From JAVEDQ01 sp963783105 (GTDB lineage Bacteria > Actinomycetota > Actinomycetes > Frankiales > Frankiaceae), in assembly GCA_963783105.1 (NCBI GenBank), contig CAWAMI010000003.1, positions 62,001 to 126,000 of the forward strand: a stretch of DNA of 64,000 nt. The letters are read 5' to 3'. Below are positions 35,201 to 44,229 of the stretch, piece after piece. Position numbers and translations under genes: made by a program. The notes under the pieces were generated by a model, which worked only from the letters and a program-made list of their open reading frames with translations, did no database searches and was not told the origin of the DNA. Each line of letters starts with the position of its first letter. Within the stretch, counting starts at the first letter, position 1.

Positions 35201-36301
35201 GTGACGACGGCTGACCTGACGCTCGGGATCGAGGAGGAGTACCTCCTGCTCGACCCCGCCTCCGGCGAGCCGGTCGCCGGCTCCGAACGGGTGCGCCGCC
35301 TCGCCGCCGGCTCGCCCGCGTTGCGCGAGGACGACGTCGAGCCGGAGCTGCTGCAGGTCCAGCTCGAGGTCGCCACCCCGGTCTGCCGCACCCTCGACGA
35401 AGCCGGCGGCCATCTGCTCCGGCTCCGGTCCGAGGTGGCCGGCGCCGCGGAGCGGGCGGGCTGCTCACTGGCCAGCGTCGGCGCGGCCAGCCGGTTCGGC
35501 GGCGGCCTCCCGCCGGCGAGCAGCGGCGATCGCTACGCCGCGATGCACCGGCGCGCGCCACGGCTGGTCGACGAGATGCTGCTCAACGGGCTGCACGTGC
35601 ACGTCGGCGTGCCCGACGACGAGGCCCGCGTGCGGGTGCTGAACGCGCTGCGGCCCTGGCTTCCGGTGCTGACGGCCCTGACCGCCAACTCGCCGTACTG
35701 GGACGGTGCCGACTCCGGCTTCGCGAGCTGGCGGACGGTGCATTTCGCGCGGTGGCCCGTCTCGGGTCCGCCCCCGGTGTTCCGCGACCGGGAGGACTAC
35801 GAGCGTCGGGCGGAGGACCTGCTCGCCACCGGGGCGCTGGTCGACCGCGGCCAGCTCTACTGGCAGGCGCGGTTGTCCGAGCGGTACCCGACGGTGGAGA
35901 TCCGGGTCGGCGACGCGCAGCTCTCGGTCGCGGACAGCGTCGTGGTCGCGGGGCTGCTGCGCGCCCTCGTCCTCACCGAACTCCGCCGACCGGCGGACGT
36001 CGCCGCGCCGACCGACGAGCTCCTCCGCGCGGCGGTGTGGCAGGCGGCCCGGGACGACCTGTCCGGCACGCTGACGGACCCGGTGGCGGCGCAGGTGCGT
36101 CCGGCGCTCGGCGAGGTCGACCGGCTGCACGAGCACGTCGCGGACGCACTCGACGAGCTCGGCGACGACGCCCAGGTGACGGGGCTGCTGCAGCAACGGC
36201 GGGAGACGGGGACGGGGGCGGCGCGGCAGCGCGAGGCCTACGCGCGTGATGGGCTTCCCGGGGTGCTCGACCTGCTGCTACGCGAGTTCGTCCTCGGATG
36301 A
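35201..36301 (+). CDS. Carboxylate-amine ligase, YbdK-type (glutamate-cysteine ligase family 2)
   Basis: 366 residues. It opens with LTLGIEEEYLLLDPASGEPV, the acidic metal-binding start of GCS2/YbdK proteins, and carries HVHVGVPDDEARVRVLNALRPW and VEIRVGDAQLS, both family signatures. E. coli YbdK has weak glutamate-cysteine ligase activity; the biological product here is unknown, as actinobacteria use mycothiol. Divergent from selD with a 95-bp gap; no functional tie to selenium is shown. Its 3' end overlaps the TetR gene by 24 bases. Confidence 0.88.
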   Translation: MTTADLTLGIEEEYLLLDPASGEPVAGSERVRRLAAGSPALREDDVEPELLQVQLEVATPVCRTLDEAGGHLLRLRSEVAGAAERAGCSLASVGAASRFGGGLPPASSGDRYAAMHRRAPRLVDEMLLNGLHVHVGVPDDEARVRVLNALRPWLPVLTALTANSPYWDGADSGFASWRTVHFARWPVSGPPPVFRDREDYERRAEDLLATGALVDRGQLYWQARLSERYPTVEIRVGDAQLSVADSVVVAGLLRALVLTELRRPADVAAPTDELLRAAVWQAARDDLSGTLTDPVAAQVRPALGEVDRLHEHVADALDELGDDAQVTGLLQQRRETGTGAARQREAYARDGLPGVLDLLLREFVLG

Positions 36302-36919
36302 GGTCGGGGCGAGGGAGTCGAGCGGGCCCGTGAGATAACGCTGGAGCGTGGGCGCGATGGCGTCGACGACCTCGGCGGTCGGCTTCGACGCGAGCGGCTC
36401 GACTCCGACGACGTAGCGGGCGAGCGCGAGGCCGACCATCTGCGACATGACCAGGTTGGCGCGGAACCGGGGATCACCCGCCCCGATGCGCGCCGCGACC
36501 GGTGTCAGCAGCTCCTCGGAGAGCAGGTCCCGGATCAGCCGGGCCGCCTCCGGCTCCGACGTCGCCGCACGCAGCAGGCCCAGGACGCGGCTGCGGCCCT
36601 GGTCCGAGTCGAGAACACTCAGCGCGAAGGTCGCGAGGCGGGCGCCGGCCCGCTCCGGGTCGCCCGCGAGCAGCTGCGGGACGATCTGCTCCGGGGCGAA
36701 GGGCAGTTCGACGACCGCGAGGAACAGGCCCTGCTTCGAACCGAAGAAGTGGCTCACCAGCGCGGGGTCGACCTCCGCCTCCAACGCGACCTGGCGCATC
36801 GAGGTCCGGTCGAAGCCGAGCTCGCCGAACTGGCGACGGGCGGCGGCGAGGATCGCGTCCCGCGTCCCGCTCGTGCCCGGCCGCCGGCCCGTGCGTCCCG
36901 ACCGGCCCGGTGCGGACAT
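36278..36919 (-). CDS. TetR-family transcriptional regulator
   Basis: 213 residues: a TetR helix-turn-helix (AILAAARRQFGELGFDRTSM then VSHFFGSKQGLFLAVVELP) with a C-terminal ligand-binding domain of the type that has four or more helices. GGAAGGAG precedes the ATG at 36919. It is divergent from an MFS exporter, with a perfect 20-bp palindrome between them, so it very probably represses both genes and is released by a transported compound. Confidence 0.93.
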   Translation of the reverse strand: MSAPGRSGRTGRRPGTSGTRDAILAAARRQFGELGFDRTSMRQVALEAEVDPALVSHFFGSKQGLFLAVVELPFAPEQIVPQLLAGDPERAGARLATFALSVLDSDQGRSRVLGLLRAATSEPEAARLIRDLLSEELLTPVAARIGAGDPRFRANLVMSQMVGLALARYVVGVEPLASKPTAEVVDAIAPTLQRYLTGPLDSLAPTSSEDELA

Positions 36920-36943
36920 CGCGCACTCCTTCCCGTCAGAGGC

Positions 36944-36972
36944 TTGACAGCCAATTCTGCACGTGCAGAATT
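36944..36972 (+). promoter_or_regulatory. Promoter with TetR operator, a perfect 20-bp palindrome
   Basis: AATTCTGCAC joined to its exact complement GTGCAGAATT spans 36953-36972. On the + strand a TTGACA -35 box (36944-36949) precedes it, and CAGAAT (36966-36971, 16-base spacer) is a plausible -10 inside the palindrome, so a bound TetR dimer would block the exporter promoter. Confidence 0.75.
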
Positions 36973-37018
36973 CAGCACGCACGGATATACGAGACAGCCT
37001 CAGTCCTCGGGAGGCACC

Positions 37019-38668
37019 ATGTCCACCGCTTCGGCCGGTCCCGCAGCGAGTCCCGCACCGACCCCCGCGCCGGCTCCCGCCGGGACGGCCACGTCCGAGC
37101 CCACCGCTCCGCTGTCGCCGCGCCGCCGCACGGCCGTGCTCGCGGTCGTCGCCCTCGCGCTGATGATGGTGGTGTCCGCGGTCAGCGGCCTGAACGTGGC
37201 GCTGCCGAACCTGGCCGTCGACACGGGTGCCTCGCAGACGCAGGTCACGTGGATCGTCGACGCCTACACCCTGGTGTTCGCCGGCCTGCTGCTGTCCGCG
37301 GGGGCGCTGGGGGACCGGTTCGGGCGGCGCGGGGTCCTGCTGGCCGGGCTCGCGATCTTCGGTGCCTCCGCCGCCGGCGCCATGGCCGTCTCGTCGCCCG
37401 CCGCCCTGATCGCCCTGCGGGCCGGAATGGGCGTGGGCGCGTCCGCGGTGATGCCGGTGACGCTGTCGATCATCACGACGTCCTTCCCGCCGGAGGAGCG
37501 GGGCCGCGCCGTCGGCGTGTGGGTCGGTGTGGCCGGCGGCGGGGCCGTGATCGGTCTGTTCGGATCCGGCATCCTGCTGACGTTCTTCGCGTGGAACTCG
37601 TTCTTCGCCTTGAACGTCACCCTGGCCGTCCTCGCCCTGGTCGGCACCGTGCTGGTCATCCCGACCTCCCGCGACCCCCACCCGCCGCGGCTCGACCCGA
37701 TCGGCGCGGCCCTGTCCCTCGTCGGCGTGGCCGGCGTCGTGTTCGCCATCATCGAGGGCCCCGACCGCGGCTGGACCGGCCCCGGAACGCTCGCAGCCCT
37801 CGTCGGTGGCCTGGTCGCGCTCCTCGGCTTCCTCCGCTGGGAACTGCACAACCCGGCGCCGATGCTCGACCCGCGCCTGTTCCGGCTCCGGGGCTTCTCC
37901 GCCGGCACGTTGGCGATCACCGCGCAGTTCCTCGCGAGCTTCGGGCTCTTCTACACGCTGCTGCAGTACCTGCAGTACATCGCCGGACAGTCTCCGCTGC
38001 GCGCGGCGCTCTCGCTGCTGCCGCTGCCGATCGTCCTGATCCCGCTCGCGCGGAAGGCGCCGCTGATCGCGGCGCGCTTCGGCATCGCCCGCGTCATCTC
38101 CCTCGGGCTCGTCCTGTCCGCCGCCGGGATGCTGATCCTGACGAGCCTGTCGGTCGAGCTGACCTACTGGCACCTGGCGCTCGGCCTCGTCGTGTTCGCC
38201 GCGGGCATGGGGCTCGCCGGTACTCCGGGGACGACGGCGATCGTCTCGTCGCTGCCCGAGCAGAAGCAGGGGGTCGCCTCCGCGGTCAACGACGTCTCGC
38301 GTGAGCTCGGCAGCGCCTTCGGCATCGCCGTCCTCGGCAGCGTCCTCAACTCCGGCTACCGCGGCGGCCTCGAGGACGCCGTGAGCGGCCTGCCGCCCCA
38401 GGTGGCGGAGCACGCGCGCTCCTCGATCGCCTTCCTCGAGATCGGCAAGGAGCAGATCGCGCGCGCTGGTGCCGCCGGCCAGGAACTCGCCGACACCGCC
38501 CGGCAGGCCTTCGTCGACGCCTCGCACGCCGCGTTCCTCACCGCGGCGGCGATCCTGCTGCTCGCGGCGGTCGTGGTGGCGGTCCGCGGCCCCCGGCGCG
38601 GGTCCGCGGAGGGCGCCGACGGGGACGACGAGCGGTCCCCGTCGCGGGCGGTCGACCCGGGCGCGTGA
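37019..38668 (+). CDS. MFS drug exporter, DHA2 (EmrB/QacA) family
   Basis: 549 residues with 14 predicted membrane helices. It has the DHA2 signatures LPNLAVDTGASQTQVTWIVD, motif A GALGDRFGRRGVLLAG and motif C GIGPG-like GTPGTTAIVSSLPEQKQG. It exports compounds with proton exchange across the inner membrane. Ala/Pro-rich tail and hydrophilic C-terminus are ordinary. GGGAGG precedes the ATG at 37019. Regulated by the divergent TetR protein. Confidence 0.92.
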   Translation: MSTASAGPAASPAPTPAPAPAGTATSEPTAPLSPRRRTAVLAVVALALMMVVSAVSGLNVALPNLAVDTGASQTQVTWIVDAYTLVFAGLLLSAGALGDRFGRRGVLLAGLAIFGASAAGAMAVSSPAALIALRAGMGVGASAVMPVTLSIITTSFPPEERGRAVGVWVGVAGGGAVIGLFGSGILLTFFAWNSFFALNVTLAVLALVGTVLVIPTSRDPHPPRLDPIGAALSLVGVAGVVFAIIEGPDRGWTGPGTLAALVGGLVALLGFLRWELHNPAPMLDPRLFRLRGFSAGTLAITAQFLASFGLFYTLLQYLQYIAGQSPLRAALSLLPLPIVLIPLARKAPLIAARFGIARVISLGLVLSAAGMLILTSLSVELTYWHLALGLVVFAAGMGLAGTPGTTAIVSSLPEQKQGVASAVNDVSRELGSAFGIAVLGSVLNSGYRGGLEDAVSGLPPQVAEHARSSIAFLEIGKEQIARAGAAGQELADTARQAFVDASHAAFLTAAAILLLAAVVVAVRGPRRGSAEGADGDDERSPSRAVDPGA

Positions 38669-38693
38669 GGCGTGCAGGAGAACCGCGGCCTGC

Positions 38694-38894
38694 TCAGGAC
38701 TGTGCGCCGGCCCCCGCGTGCCGTGGCCTGCGCCGCGGCGCCACCGAGAGCGCCCCGTCACCCTCGAGGAGGATGACGCCGTTGCAGAGCAGCGCGTAGC
38801 CGCAGTCCTGCAGATGTTCCGACACGATGCGGGCCGCCGACGCGTCGCTCGCGTCGCAGGACGGACAGGCTGGGCTGTGCTTGCAGTTACTCAT
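38694..38894 (-). CDS. DUF5999 family protein
   Basis: 66 residues from the ATG at 38894 (GGAGAAGAC upstream). MSNCKHSPACPSCDASDASA then YALLCNGVILLEGDG match the small DUF5999 actinobacterial family, with Cys and His residues that could bind a metal. A longer in-frame reading from 38966 is not supported by family start. Function unknown. It lies 25 bp from the convergent MFS gene. Confidence 0.82.
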   Translation of the reverse strand: MSNCKHSPACPSCDASDASAARIVSEHLQDCGYALLCNGVILLEGDGALSVAPRRRPRHAGAGAQS

Positions 38895-38933
38895 GTCTTC
38901 TCCGGCTCCGGCTCCCGGCCGGTTCCTTCCCGC

Positions 38934-38954
38934 GTTGTTAGGTGTCTCAACAAC
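38934..38954. promoter_or_regulatory. Inverted repeat GTTGTT-N9-AACAAC
   Basis: Arms of six bases in the gap upstream of the DUF5999 gene, about 40 bases before its start. Similar bases in the sepH upstream dyad suggest a common factor. The rest of the 131-bp gap 38895-39025 shows nothing else. Confidence 0.3.
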
Positions 38955-39025
38955 TAGCTTCCGCATCGATGTTCCGATCCTGCAACGACCGTCCGCTTTG
39001 TGGCGAAGTTGTCACCCGTTCGTGG

Positions 39026-39829
39026 TCAGGGAGCCAGCCGCACGACGTCTCCGTGTTCCACGTAGCGCACCTCGAGATCGATCCGGCGCCGCTCGACCTC
39101 GGCCCGGAAGTCCTCCAGCGGCGAGCGGAAGACGGTGTAGTCGTCGAAGTGCACCGGGACGGTCACCGAGGGGCGGACGCGCTCCAGCAGATCCGCGCCC
39201 TGCTCGCCGTCCATCGTCACGAGGAGCAGGCCGAGGATGCGGGTGCCGCCGAGGTGCAGAACCATGGCGTCGAGCCGGGGATAGGCGTCGACGATCTGCT
39301 GCAACTCGGGCACGTTCAGCGTGTCGCCGGTGACGTAGACCCGGAACGGCTCGCTGTCCGGCCCCTCCCGGAACTCGAGCAGACTCCCCATCACGGGCGG
39401 CAACACGCGCGCGGCCTGGCCGGGGGCGTGTCGGCCGGGCAGCGAGGTGACGGTGAGGCTCGACAGCCCGCGTCGCAGCTCGTGCGAGGACCAGGTGTCG
39501 AGGGCCACGGCGTTCTCGAATCCCTGGAGCCGCAGGCGCCGCGCCGCGTGGCGCGTGGTGATGATCGGCAGCGACTTCTCCAGCCCGCGCCTGGCTCGTC
39601 GGTCGAAGTGGTCGCCGTGCAGGTGGGACAGGACGACGGCGTCGAGCGGCGGGAGGTCGTCGATGCCGAGCGCCGGGTCGGTGAGGCGCTTCGAGAACAG
39701 CCCGCGCCCGAGGTAGGCCCGCTCGCCCTTGTGCAGGAAGTTCGGGTCGGTGAGCAGCGTGAAGCCCCCGAGCCGTAGCAGGGTCGTCGCGGTGCCGATG
39801 AACTGCAGCGAGGGCCCCGTCGACGTCAT
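39026..39829 (-). CDS. Metallo-beta-lactamase-fold hydrolase (UlaG-like)
   Basis: 267 residues. The metal motif SHLHGDHFDR and further metal-binding positions (LPGRHAPG and FRVYVTGDT) are present, and the length fits the UlaG/YycJ group. Acts in the cytoplasm on an unknown ester or phosphodiester. The ATG at 39829 is preferred over an upstream one. Neighbours do not name a role. Confidence 0.85.
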   Translation of the reverse strand: MTSTGPSLQFIGTATTLLRLGGFTLLTDPNFLHKGERAYLGRGLFSKRLTDPALGIDDLPPLDAVVLSHLHGDHFDRRARRGLEKSLPIITTRHAARRLRLQGFENAVALDTWSSHELRRGLSSLTVTSLPGRHAPGQAARVLPPVMGSLLEFREGPDSEPFRVYVTGDTLNVPELQQIVDAYPRLDAMVLHLGGTRILGLLLVTMDGEQGADLLERVRPSVTVPVHFDDYTVFRSPLEDFRAEVERRRIDLEVRYVEHGDVVRLAP

Positions 39830-39877
39830 GTGTGTCTGCCTGCCCCGTGCACGCAAGACCTCACGGGCAGGCGGGGA

Positions 39878-42190
39878 TCAACGAAGGACGGTCCCAACCC
39901 CATCGACCTGCCCACTCGGGACGGATGTGCTCGCAGGCTCCGACGACTGCCCGCCCCGGGCATGGGCGGCGGAGGCGGTCGCCGCCCCTGCCTCCTGGGA
40001 GCGGGCGCGGAAGGTGCGCCCGGGCCACGCGCTCGTGCGCCCGACCAGCACGAGCAGACAGGGCACGAGAAGGCTGCGGACGATGACCGAATCCAGGATG
40101 ATCCCGACGAACATGGCGAAGCCCAACTCGCGGAACGGCGCGAGCGGAACCACGGCCAGCAGACCGAAGCTGATCGCGAGCGTGATGCCCGCCGCGGTGA
40201 TCGCCCGGGTCGTGCGAGGCACCGCGTCGCGGACGGCGGCGGCCATGGGAAGCCGACGTGCCGCTTCCCAGACCTGACCCACACCCAGGATGTTGTAGTC
40301 GGCGCCGAAGGACACCAGCATCACGGCGGCCGCGAACGGCACGTAGAAGGACAGGCCGTCGTGCCCGAGCACGACAACGAAGACCAGGGTCGTGAGCCCG
40401 AGCGAGGCGGCCACCGCCAGCACCCCCACCGCCAGCAGGTAGACCGGCGCGACCAGCGCCCGGAGGAAGATGGTCAGCAGCGCCAGCTCGACGAGTGCCG
40501 CGAACAGGAAGATGCGCCAGAGGTCGGACTGGGTCTGACCGGCGATGCTGGCGGCGAGCGCGGTGTCGCCGGCGAAGGACGCGGACGCCCCGGACAGGCC
40601 GGCGGCAGCCAGCATCTGCGGCATCTTCGCCCGGATGTTGCGCAGCAGGTCGATGGCGGTGGCACCGAGGGGCTCCTCGTTCAGCACGATGAGGTAGCGG
40701 GCCGCTTCGCCCGTCGGGGACAGCACCGCTCCGAGTACCAGCGGGGTGAACTGGTCGGCGGGGCCGGCCACGCCCGCGATCCCCGGCATCCGTTCGATCT
40801 CGCGCTGCAGCGCGGTCAGCTGAGCCCGCTTGTCGACGATGCCCGGCTGCTCCACGAGCAGGACCGTCGGGGACAGGATGCCGGGGGCGAAGCCGACGGA
40901 CGCGGCGTGGGCTGCCCTTGCCGGGCCACTGCTGCTCGGCAGCGACTTCTCGACCGACATCCCGAGATCCGCGTGACGGAGGGGCACCGCGGCGAGCAAC
41001 AGCCCGCAGAACAGGCAGAAGGCCACGATCAGCGCGACGGGCTTGCGACTGATCGCGGAGAGCAACCGACCACGCATGGCGCGGGAGGCGATGGCCGCCG
41101 GCGCCGGTCCCGGCATGTCTCCTGACGCCGGCACCCAGCGCGCCGGCCAGAAGACGGCGCGACCGACGATCGCCAGAAGAACGGGGATCAGGGTGATCGA
41201 GACGAGAACCGCGATGAGCACGGTCAGGGCCAGGGCGGGCCCGAACGCGCCGAAGAAGTCCGAGCGGGCCATGACGAGGGAGCCCACGCCCGCGCACACG
41301 GTCAACCCCGCGACCGCGATGATCGGCGTGTGCTCCGCCGCGCTGCGCTGCGCCGCCTCCCGGGGCGGGACGCCCGCGAGCAGGTGGTGCTGCGTTCCGC
41401 TGATGTAGAAGATGCAGTAGTCCGTGATGACGCCCAACATCAGGGCCACCACGAGCGGTTCCACGTCGGAGGGGGTGGCGAACCCCATCAGCTCGCCGGC
41501 CACGCCGAGGACCCGGACGGTCACGAGGTAGCAGACGGCCGCGACGGCCAGGGCGACCAAGGGCGCGACGACGGAGCGGAAGTTCAGCCCGACGACGAGC
41601 AGGATCGCGACGAGTGTCGCGGTTTCCACAAAGGGGAGGCTGCGCTTCAGGACCGACGCCTGCTCGACCCGGGCCGGCACGGTGCCACCGACGCCGACGA
41701 GGGAATCCTCGGGCCGGTCGACGTACTGCCGCGCCCAGGCTCGGGCGAGTCGGTCCTGCTCGGCGAAGCTCAGCCCTGGATCGGTGAACAGGTACGTGAT
41801 TGCTGTCGTGCCCGACTCCGTGGAGGCGGGGAACAGCTTCGCCGTGTTGACGACGGGGAGCGCCCCCAGCACCTGGTGGCGGCCGTACGGCCCCTTCTGG
41901 TCGTAGGCGAGGGCACGGAGCACGACACGGGCCTGGGCGTAGGGGTCGAGCCCCTCGTCGTTCCGCTGGACGACGGCGGCGCGTGCGAGCAGCGGGAAGG
42001 AGAACTGGGTGACCGAGCGGATCTCGGCCCGGACCACGGGACTGTCCGAGGGGATGAGGCCGCCGAACTTGCCGCCACCGGTTTCACTGAAGGCCGGCAG
42101 GGTCAGGGTGCAGGCGATCGCCGCGGTGGCCCACGCCAACGCGACCAGTAGGCGGCCCTTCAGGAGCAAGCCGGCGTAGAACCGGCTCAC
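39878..42190 (-). CDS. MmpL-type RND transporter
   Basis: 770 residues with two repeated halves, each with a helix, an outer domain, and a bundle of about five helices (roughly 12 in all). The Asp-Tyr pairs of MmpL proton relay are both seen: GVITDYCIFYISG in the first half and SFGADYNILG in the second. It probably exports lipids or another hydrophobic molecule using the proton gradient. GTG at 42190, 5 bases after the stop of the upstream membrane protein, so translation is coupled. The last 60 residues are hydrophilic and Ala/Ser-rich. Confidence 0.9.
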   Translation of the reverse strand: MSRFYAGLLLKGRLLVALAWATAAIACTLTLPAFSETGGGKFGGLIPSDSPVVRAEIRSVTQFSFPLLARAAVVQRNDEGLDPYAQARVVLRALAYDQKGPYGRHQVLGALPVVNTAKLFPASTESGTTAITYLFTDPGLSFAEQDRLARAWARQYVDRPEDSLVGVGGTVPARVEQASVLKRSLPFVETATLVAILLVVGLNFRSVVAPLVALAVAAVCYLVTVRVLGVAGELMGFATPSDVEPLVVALMLGVITDYCIFYISGTQHHLLAGVPPREAAQRSAAEHTPIIAVAGLTVCAGVGSLVMARSDFFGAFGPALALTVLIAVLVSITLIPVLLAIVGRAVFWPARWVPASGDMPGPAPAAIASRAMRGRLLSAISRKPVALIVAFCLFCGLLLAAVPLRHADLGMSVEKSLPSSSGPARAAHAASVGFAPGILSPTVLLVEQPGIVDKRAQLTALQREIERMPGIAGVAGPADQFTPLVLGAVLSPTGEAARYLIVLNEEPLGATAIDLLRNIRAKMPQMLAAAGLSGASASFAGDTALAASIAGQTQSDLWRIFLFAALVELALLTIFLRALVAPVYLLAVGVLAVAASLGLTTLVFVVVLGHDGLSFYVPFAAAVMLVSFGADYNILGVGQVWEAARRLPMAAAVRDAVPRTTRAITAAGITLAISFGLLAVVPLAPFRELGFAMFVGIILDSVIVRSLLVPCLLVLVGRTSAWPGRTFRARSQEAGAATASAAHARGGQSSEPASTSVPSGQVDGVGTVLR

Positions 42191-42195
42191 TCACC

Positions 42196-42834
42196 TCACC
42201 GCCCGCCCGCCGTCTCGCGCGTCGAGCTCAGGGGGAGTCGACGGAGCCCGATCCGGGCGAGTTCCGCATCCGCCAGCGCGCGCAGATCCCCCTCCTGCAG
42301 GCGCGTGTACGGCCGTGGCACGACGTCGGACAGCTGCTGGTGCGATTGCACCAGCACGGCCCGGAGCGCCAGCACGGGATCGACGACGCCGGGCTCGGTC
42401 TCGAACGCCTCCTGGAGCGCCCTCGCCTCCCGCCGATGAGCTCGACGGAGCACGATGTACATGCCGGCGACGGGCACGGACGGAGCGATGGCCACGACGA
42501 TGCCGAGCAGGAGCGCCGTCTGGCGGGCCCGGCTGGCGTTCATCTCGCCCTCGCGGGTGACGCGGGCACCGGTCTGTTCGACTCGTTCCCCGAGGTCCCG
42601 CGCCGGGCCGCCGATCAGCGGGATGCCGTCCAACTCGCGGATCGCGGCGCCGGTACCTTGGGCCGCCCGGCCCGAGTCGGCGACGCTGTCGCCGATCTCC
42701 GCGAATTGCCACAACCGCAGGCCGGTCCACGCGCCGATGACGAGCCAGAAGATCACCCAGAAGGTGATGAGCGCGTCATAGAAGCGCAGGCTGCGCGGCG
42801 AGGCGAACGCGACGTTGGTCAGGCTCGCCCTCAT
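42196..42834 (-). CDS. Unrecognised two-helix membrane protein in the RND operon
   Basis: 212 residues. A membrane helix at about 22-43 (ALITFWVIFWLVIGAWTGL) is followed by a hydrophilic stretch and a second helix about 108-128 (TALLLGIVVAIAPSVPVAGM), then an alpha-helical hydrophilic C-terminus. No family I can name. Overlaps the 165-residue gene by 4 bases (ATGA) and is coupled to the RND gene, so it likely works with the transporter. Confidence 0.8.
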   Translation of the reverse strand: MRASLTNVAFASPRSLRFYDALITFWVIFWLVIGAWTGLRLWQFAEIGDSVADSGRAAQGTGAAIRELDGIPLIGGPARDLGERVEQTGARVTREGEMNASRARQTALLLGIVVAIAPSVPVAGMYIVLRRAHRREARALQEAFETEPGVVDPVLALRAVLVQSHQQLSDVVPRPYTRLQEGDLRALADAELARIGLRRLPLSSTRETAGGR

Positions 42835-43328
42835 GAACGGCAGGCCTCCACGTCCGGTGTGAGCTGCCGCTGCTGCTGCTCGGCCCGATCGAGCACGTCC
42901 TGCAGCGCCGACGCGTTGAGGTCCCGGATGGCCGCGACGGCGTCGCCGAACGTGTTCCCGATCTCGTCGCCGCGCTCAGCCACGCGCAGGCACGCGCGCG
43001 CTCGCGCAGTGGCGGCCTCCACCTGCGGGTCGGGGGTGGCCTCGGGCGTCGGAGCGGCGGGGGTGGCCCGTGCGTCCGGCGACGTCGAGCCGGCGGAATC
43101 GTCGCCGAGCCTCGGGAGCCCGAGAAGGGCGGCGCCCAGCGCCAGGCCGAGCAGGAACGTCAGGGTGGGCAACAGCCAGGCCCACCGGCCCCGGTTGCCC
43201 ACGCGTTCCACCCGGTCTGCACCCGCCGAGGCGTCGGAGGTCTCCGCGGCCTGCGGGTCTGTCGAAACGGGATCGGCGGGCTCGGCTGAGGTTCGCGATC
43301 GATTCTCCACGCTCGGGCCGGATGACAT
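42831..43328 (-). CDS. Unrecognised single-helix membrane protein, first gene of the RND operon
   Basis: 165 residues: an acidic, Ser/Ala-rich N-terminus, one membrane helix (WLLPTLTFLLGLALGAALLG), a Pro/Thr linker and a C-terminal helical segment with one Cys and EQQQRQLTPDVEACRS at the end. No family that I recognise. GAGGAGG before the ATG at 43328 is a strong start signal, and the upstream 260-bp gap holds the operon promoter. Order and coupling suggest a helper of the RND protein. Confidence 0.78.
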   Translation of the reverse strand: MSSGPSVENRSRTSAEPADPVSTDPQAAETSDASAGADRVERVGNRGRWAWLLPTLTFLLGLALGAALLGLPRLGDDSAGSTSPDARATPAAPTPEATPDPQVEAATARARACLRVAERGDEIGNTFGDAVAAIRDLNASALQDVLDRAEQQQRQLTPDVEACRS

Positions 43329-43588
43329 CGGCCACCTCCTCAGGTCGGCAAAGCTCTGCTCTCCGTTCGGAGCGCGATGACCGTCGGGAGAGGAATCGCT
43401 GACGACGGGGTACCCGATCACGCTGCACGCTCGGGGAATCTGCGGCGTGTTCATGAAACTGACAAACAACCGCATGGAAACAGTGCATCGGATGACAGGC
43501 CTGCGGCGATCTCGTGACCTTCGGACGTGGGCGCTGTGCTCCCGAACCACACGGGTATTTCCGGAATCGAACAAGGAGGGAGAATGCG

Positions 43589-44149
43589 ATGACAACGACG
43601 GACCGAGTTCTTCAATCCCTCGATCAGCCCGAAGGCCACCGCGAGCGACGACGCCTCGGTCCGGGAAACCGCGCGGTGGCCGTGGCCGGGGCGGTGAGCG
43701 CCGCCCTGCTGCTCGGCGGATGCTCAAACGACAACCTCGTGTCGGGGCCGTCGCCGTCGGCGAGCGTGTCTTCTGCGGCCAGCGCGGCGGGCGCGGCCGG
43801 CGCCACGCCCAGCACGAGCCCGCCCACTGGGTCGGCCACCTCGCCGGCCGCTTCGCCCGGCCAGCCGTTCAGGATCGGCGATACGGTCACCGTCGCAGGT
43901 CGGGTGACGGACGATCTCAGCGCGTTGAGCTTCGAGTTGCAGCCGGACGACGGCCGACCCGCGCTTCCCGTCCTGACCGTGCGCGACGCCAGCGTCGGCA
44001 CCGGCGACCAGGTGACGGTCGAGGGCCGGATCGCGAAGTTCGATGCCCAGAGCCTCCAGCAGGACCTGCCGATCAAGCTCGACGAGGACCTGGTGCAGCG
44101 ATACTCCGGAAAGCAGGTCCTGATCGCGCAAGTCGTCAACAAGCGCTGA
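43589..44149 (+). CDS. Putative lipoprotein
   Basis: 186 residues. A lipobox (LLLGGC, Cys45) follows an unusually long N-terminal stretch, then a Ser/Ala/Thr/Pro-rich linker and a beta-strand domain (GDTVTVAGRVTDDLSALSFE, GDQVTVEGRIAKFD) that resembles an OB-like fold. Placed outside the membrane. AAGGAGGG lies 8 bases before the ATG at 43589. Divergent from the RND operon; the 260-bp gap 43329-43588 shows no recognisable control site. No function assigned. Confidence 0.75.
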   Translation: MTTTDRVLQSLDQPEGHRERRRLGPGNRAVAVAGAVSAALLLGGCSNDNLVSGPSPSASVSSAASAAGAAGATPSTSPPTGSATSPAASPGQPFRIGDTVTVAGRVTDDLSALSFELQPDDGRPALPVLTVRDASVGTGDQVTVEGRIAKFDAQSLQQDLPIKLDEDLVQRYSGKQVLIAQVVNKR

Positions 44150-44180
44150 CCACCCGGCCGTGCTCGTTCTCTCTGCCCGC

Positions 44181-44212
44181 GCGGTCGATCACCCGGCGCG
44201 ATCGATGACCGC
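44181..44212. terminator. Hairpin between convergent genes
   Basis: GCGGTCGATC faces GATCGATGACCGC with a small bulge, between the lipoprotein (ends 44149) and the sulfatase (ends 44230). It would serve either transcript; no T-run. Confidence 0.4.
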
Positions 44213-44229
44213 CGTTTCGGTTCCGATGG

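Noticed and set aside
44001..44229. Small open frames on the minus strand between the lipoprotein and the sulfatase
   Set aside because: They lie antisense to the lipoprotein gene, and the gap itself is only 80 bases with a terminator-like hairpin.
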